Below, one piece after another: positions 60,301-64,000 of a DNA stretch of 64,000 bases. This stretch comes from Rhodocaloribacter litoris (GTDB taxonomy: Bacteria; Bacteroidota; Rhodothermia; Rhodothermales; ISCAR-4553). The stretch is taken from positions 3,143,868-3,207,867 of the forward strand of contig NZ_CP076718.1 of NCBI RefSeq assembly GCF_011682235.2. The letters are read 5' to 3'. A program made the translations under genes and the position numbers. Position 1 is the first letter of the stretch; every line of letters starts with the position of its first letter. Below the pieces are notes generated by a model. The model worked only from the letters and a program-made list of their open reading frames with translations. It searched no databases and was not told the origin of the DNA.

Positions 60301-60567
60301 AAGAACGGAAGCTTTGTATGCTGTGATGCCGTACCCATCATTCGAATCGATCACTGCCATGACGGACCGCTCTGCCCACGTTTCGCATCTCACCCTGCTG
60401 TTCGTTGGCCTATTCCTGTTTGCATCAGCACAGGCACAGGATTGCCCATTCACCGAAAGCGATGCTATCGCCGACACGCTCAATCCGAAGGGCTATTATC
60501 CGCTGGAAATCAATATTGTTCATGAGTATGTGAACAGGAGTGGACCCTTTATCGACTATCTACTTAG

Positions 60568-62013
60568 CTCGACTTTGTCCTTATGCGGCATAGGCCAACG
60601 TGCTGGTTAGCCGCTCAAACAAGGGCCTTGGGATTTTCAACATTTCGGTTCGCTCATGCGACATCGGAAAATCCATAGCTCGCCAGAGCACCATCCGTAC
60701 GCCGGCCAGCGCGTCACTGAAGGTCGGATGGGGTTTGTCGTACCATGCGCTCCGAGCCACGGTCAACTCCCCCTCGGCATGCAGGCGATCGGCCATCAAG
60801 GCAACCAGCGAGAAGAGCCCCAACAGACAGGGCGTCGTGCGCAGGATCGCCGGATCGGACCACTGACGCTGCGTCTCAAACCCGAGGTGGCGACGCACTT
60901 CCTCGAAGGTCACCTCTACCGACCAGCGCCGAACGAACCACGTAAGTATGTCTACGGCGCACGCCTGTTGATCCGTGCACAGAAACCCTTTCGGCTCAAG
61001 GCGTCCGGCCGGATCGCGCACGAGGACCCACCGCAGCGGTACGACCGGCAGGCCGCTGTGGTACCAGAGGGCGCATCCGGTAGCCACGTCCACCTCGTAG
61101 GCTTCTCTTCCATACCACTGGCTCACCTGGAAGCGTCGCCACGCGGTCTTTTCGTCCGAGAGGATCTCGTGCAGCGAAGGCAAGCGTCGGCCCTTCTTCC
61201 GGGGCCGTCCCACCTGACCGGGCTTGCGCGGCGGAGCCGGCTCGTAGAGGGCCGCGTCGAGTCGCAGGCGCGTCACGACGGTGACGTGCTCGCCTACAGC
61301 GGCCAGAAACTCAATCGCCGAAAAACTGCTGTCCGCGGTGACAACGATTGGCCGGGCGGGCAGCCAGCGCTTCAGTTGCAACAGCATCTGCCGCGCCCAA
61401 TCGGTCAGCTTCTTATGCTGCTTTCCAGCTTCGGTATGATAGCGTTCGCTGGGACAGAGCACCGTCAGAAACGGCAGCGCCCAGACCCGCTCAGCCCAGG
61501 GGATGCGCGGCAGGTACATCAACGAGAGCCAGCGCAGCCCGCTGGCCTTGACGAAGTGGCCTCGGCTCGAACGTACCGGGTCGCGGTAGATGCCCTTGGC
61601 GTTGATCTTGACCCCGCGCCGGCGTTCGATGGTCTCGTCGATGCCAAAGACCAGCGGCCCCTCGTCTGCACGATCATGGAAGGTCTCGATGAGCATGGTC
61701 AGCAGGATCTGGGCCGCCCGGCGGGCCGACCACGTGGCCCGATTGAGCACGCGGTGATAGTTCTGGAATGTGGTGAGCGCACTCAGCCCCATCACGCGCA
61801 GGGCACTGGCCACTGTACGGCGACCCGGTGCGAGGATCGCCCCGGCCACGAGCACCTGAGCGTGCTGAAAGACGGACTTGGAGAACAGCGGCCGGAAGGC
61901 TATCATGAAAGCAGTAAACGCGGGAGGCATCGTAGGCACCGGTCATCCCTTTGGGCGAAGAGATGATCAGCTTACGGTGGCCTCCCCGTTTGCGTCAATT
62001 GGACAAAGTCGAG
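60568..62013 (-). mobile_element. IS701-family insertion sequence
   Basis: 1446 bp. Inverted repeats CTCGACTTTGTCC (60568-60580) and GGACAAAGTCGAG (62001-62013) match perfectly over 13 bp. Flanked by CTTAG on each side (60563-60567 and 62014-62018); TTAG fits the YTAR target of IS701. One transposase gene on the minus strand. Family call rests on transposase style and target. Confidence 0.85.
60581..61930 (-). CDS. IS701-family DDE transposase
   Basis: 449 residues from ATG at 61930 (a GTG three codons upstream is also possible). Recognisable blocks: HAQVLVAGAILAPGRRTVAS near residue 25, NYHRVLNRATWSAR near 60, FGIDETIERRRG near 95 with the first catalytic Asp, VVTADSSFSAIEFLA near 195 with the second, and WSVEVTFEEVRRHLGFETQR near 340 with the Glu. 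The stop codon abuts the left inverted repeat. Appears intact. Confidence 0.87.
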   Translation of the reverse strand: MPPAFTAFMIAFRPLFSKSVFQHAQVLVAGAILAPGRRTVASALRVMGLSALTTFQNYHRVLNRATWSARRAAQILLTMLIETFHDRADEGPLVFGIDETIERRRGVKINAKGIYRDPVRSSRGHFVKASGLRWLSLMYLPRIPWAERVWALPFLTVLCPSERYHTEAGKQHKKLTDWARQMLLQLKRWLPARPIVVTADSSFSAIEFLAAVGEHVTVVTRLRLDAALYEPAPPRKPGQVGRPRKKGRRLPSLHEILSDEKTAWRRFQVSQWYGREAYEVDVATGCALWYHSGLPVVPLRWVLVRDPAGRLEPKGFLCTDQQACAVDILTWFVRRWSVEVTFEEVRRHLGFETQRQWSDPAILRTTPCLLGLFSLVALMADRLHAEGELTVARSAWYDKPHPTFSDALAGVRMVLWRAMDFPMSHERTEMLKIPRPLFERLTSTLAYAA

Positions 62014-62831
62014 CTTAGACAAGAAGTTGTAGCCGACACGCTTATTGATGAAGATCTGTTCTATAAGCTCAAAGTGATTTCATTCGACGCTGAAAACACC
62101 ACGATTATCACAGAGACAGACACGTCCTATTACTATCGAGCCGTCATTAATGGGGTCCTGTCTAGCTGGACCCCCGAGGCAGGAAAAACTGAAAGCGAAA
62201 TTCAATTCTTCCGAGACTTCAACACCTGTTATACGCACGCCAACAGGCCGGATGGGATTATCGTGCAAGGAGCCTACGACACCACGTTCACGTTTCCGTC
62301 GGGCGAATCCTCTACTCTGGCGGCCGTGAAGGAATTCGTCTTCATTCTACCTCAGGCTAGAGAAACACAGGAATATGGCTATGGAATAGGACTCCTACAC
62401 AGCGGGGGAGAACCTAGCGTGAGTACAACGCTGACCTATGCCCGGATCGGTGGGCAAGAGTACGGCACTCCACTCGATTCGCTCTTCGACATCCGGGTAA
62501 GTCTCGAATCGCCATCGCTTCCCAAAGAGACATTTAGCCTGTCGGCATACCCGAATCCGTCGTACGCTCTGACCCATTTTGCTCTGGTGCTAGCTCAGTC
62601 TGGCCGTGCCTCCATACGAGTTTACAACGTGCTGGGTCAGCTTGTCGCCATGCCCCTACAGGATGTTTACCTACCGATAGGCAATCACACGATTGAATGG
62701 AACGCTGAGGCTGTAACTACCGGCGTGTATTTCGCCGAGCTTTTCGTCGAGGGTCACCCTGTAGCAAAAAGCAGTGTCGTTGTCACCCGGTAGATCCGAG
62801 GACGTGCTTTCACATCTGGCATAATCCGTGG

Positions 62832-63250
62832 ATGCTCCATTTCAAGAACGGCCTTTTTCTAACTCATTACCCAACTCCAACAGATAGAGTGACTTATACC
62901 ACACTGAAACAGCGGTTTCCTGCGTCGTTACGCGGTGTTTTCTTGCTCATGCTGATAGGAATTGCCTTTCCCTTGAGCGTCTTGGGCCAGGAGACGTCCT
63001 GTGCCCATGGAAATATCCAGTGGACGCAGAGCCAGATGCAAGCCATGCTGAGTTCGCAGGCTGAGGTGCCGACCTCTGGTCAGTTCAGAGCACTCATCGT
63101 TTTTGTCAGGTTCAAGGACGACACGTTCAACGACACGTGTAACGACAAGTGGCTCGCCTGGCACACGAGTGACATGCTGCCCGATATGGCGCATGACTTC
63201 CTCGCTCCAGGTGGAGCAGGCGGTCAGGCACGAGTTACATTCGGAAGTTG
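62832..63250 (+). pseudogene. N-terminal fragment of a secreted protein, possibly M6-type metalloprotease, cut by IS256
   Basis: About 139 residues before the insertion. A signal-like segment (RGVFLLMLIGIAFPLSVLGQ) is followed by RALIVFVRFKDDTF and a DMAHDFLAPGGAGGQARVTF stretch that recalls the start of M6 (immune-inhibitor-A) proteases. The frame then enters the IS256 end and stops at 63344. The remaining part lies beyond the IS, outside the window. The start at 62832 is uncertain. Confidence 0.6.
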
Positions 63251-63274
63251 TGTACGGGCATCAATGAAAAAGGC

Positions 63275-63329
63275 GGCGTATCCTGATGATTGTCCAGATC
63301 ATCATCCTCAACGCAAGGAGGGATACGCC
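63275..63329 (+). promoter_or_regulatory. Hairpin covering the IS256 transposase ribosome-binding site
   Basis: GGCGTATCC (63275-63283) pairs with GGATACGCC (63321-63329), and inside it TGATGAT (63284-63290) pairs with ATCATCA (63298-63304). The 3' arm abuts AAGGAGG, the ribosome-binding site of the transposase. Such a structure could limit translation from outside transcripts. Confidence 0.5.
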
Positions 63330-63333
63330 ACCC

Positions 63334-64000
63334 ATGAGACATGATAACGTTCACCCGCTTCAAAGTCATCAGGCTTCTTCAAACGCGCTGGTCGACGACC
63401 CGCTCACCGAACTGCTGCGCCGGGGAGCACGCAAGCTGATCGAAGAAGCCATTCATGCCGAACTGGACCTGATGCTCGAGAGCGTCGCACACCTGAAGGA
63501 CGAGGCCGGACGTCGCCGCGTGGTCCGCAACGGCTACCTGCCTGAGCGCTCGGTCCAGACCGGCATCGGGGAGGTCACGGTCAAGGTGCCTCGGGTTCGA
63601 GACCGTGCCAAGACGGCCCAGCAGAAAATCCGCTTCACCTCCTCAATCCTGCCGAAGTACATGCGCAAGACGCGCTCGCTGGAAGCACTCATCCCGTGGT
63701 TGTATCTCAAGGGCGTCTCGACCGGCGACTTCTCAGAGGCGCTGGCAGCGCTCTTGGGCACGGATGCACCTGGGCTGAGTCAGCCGACGATCTCTCGCCT
63801 GAAGGCAGCCTGGAAGCAGGAGTACGAGGCCTGGAGGCAACGCGACCTCTCACAGAAGGAGTACGTTTACGTCTGGGCCGACGGCGTCTACTTCAACGTG
63901 CGCATGGACCAGGAAGCGCAGTGCATCCTGGTGATCATCGGCGCGACGAAGGACGGCCGCAAGGAGCTCATCGCCATTGAGGACGGCTACCGCGAGTCGG
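63334..64000 (+). CDS. IS256-family transposase (3' end outside window)
   Basis: 222 residues visible. Mutator-type features: LIEEAIHAELDLMLESVAHL, VVRNGYLPERSVQTGIGEV, VKVPRVRDRAK, SLEALIPWLYLKGVSTGDFS and YVYVWADGVYFNVR with the first catalytic Asp. ATG at 63334 follows AAGGAGGGATACGCCACC. No frame damage in the visible part, so it is probably an active or recent copy. Confidence 0.9.
   Translation, partial: MRHDNVHPLQSHQASSNALVDDPLTELLRRGARKLIEEAIHAELDLMLESVAHLKDEAGRRRVVRNGYLPERSVQTGIGEVTVKVPRVRDRAKTAQQKIRFTSSILPKYMRKTRSLEALIPWLYLKGVSTGDFSEALAALLGTDAPGLSQPTISRLKAAWKQEYEAWRQRDLSQKEYVYVWADGVYFNVRMDQEAQCILVIIGATKDGRKELIAIEDGYRES

Larger units (their letters stand above)
60359..62793 (+). pseudogene. 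Secreted T9SS cargo protein split by an IS701-family element
   Basis: Joining 60359-60567 with 62019-62793 restores a 327-residue protein without stops. The signal peptide is HLTLLFVGLFLFASAQAQ. The central part is beta-rich with no recognised domain. The C-terminus is a type A sorting domain: SLSAYPNPSYALTHFALVL, RVYNVLGQLVAMPLQ, GVYFAELFVEG, AKSSVVVTR. An ATG at 60326 is an alternative start. It follows the attC at 60157-60300, so it is the next cassette; no clean attC follows it, only GCATAATCC near 62820, which resembles an R'' box. Confidence 0.78.
63248..64000 (+). mobile_element. IS256-family insertion sequence (right part outside window)
   Basis: The left end is placed approximately, where the host frame loses coherence (around GTTGTGTACGGGCATC). 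The transposase begins at 63334 and runs off the right edge, so the right inverted repeat and the target duplication cannot be checked. Confidence 0.75.

Overview
The window looks like chromosomal DNA of a high-GC member of the Rhodothermota (the Rhodothermus/Salinibacter side of the Bacteroidota). The pointers are a 2.6-kDa-scale gene for SprA, the type IX secretion (T9SS) outer-membrane channel; cargo proteins with T9SS C-terminal sorting domains; promoters resembling the Bacteroidota -33 TTG / -7 TAnnTTTG pattern; and an arginine pathway with the acylated-ornithine type of transcarbamylase. No rRNA, tRNA or CRISPR array was seen. Gene assignments come from reading the translations, not from database searches.

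Layout. 1-12.3 kb: partial outer-membrane protein, HIT hydrolase, then a three-gene block (animal-type 6-pyruvoyl-tetrahydropterin synthase, FolE, SDR reductase) that would make tetrahydrobiopterin; an EF-G-like GTPase; tsaB, accD; a GspE/PilB-type ATPase; acyl-ACP thioesterase, MscS channel and an SCP2-domain protein. 12.3-24 kb: class II DAHP synthase, PLP lyase, coaE, esterase, methyltransferase, acyltransferase, a GAF-histidine kinase broken by an amber codon, a DUF3095-like protein and a secreted type I pullulanase. 24.1-33.3 kb: one long minus-strand arginine operon, argG - P-loop protein - argC - argD - argF' - argB - argE - argH. Its leader holds an unlisted 35-codon open frame with ten arginines, followed by mutually exclusive RNA stems ending in an intrinsic terminator: a candidate arginine attenuator, and the most notable find of the window. 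33.5-39.3 kb: housekeeping genes (metF, hpf, ybeY, cold-shock protein, lipB). 39.3-47.1 kb: sprA. 47.5-53.4 kb: SDR gene, hicBA toxin-antitoxin pair next to a decayed second SDR copy, a saccharopine-dehydrogenase-like gene, a frameshifted small gene, ettA.

53.5 kb to the right edge is an accessory region: an integron integrase (intI, minus strand), an attI/promoter region, and at least three attC sites delimiting plus-strand cassettes (a beta-flower/proline-repeat protein, an Abi/HEPN-like protein, a lipoprotein, a secreted M43 metalloprotease). It has been invaded by an IS630-family, an IS701-family and an IS256-family element. Each interrupts a secreted-protein gene; for the first two, removing the element and one target duplication restores the reading frame exactly. 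The broken genes encode T9SS cargo, so the integron seems to have carried secreted proteins that depend on the chromosomal T9SS.
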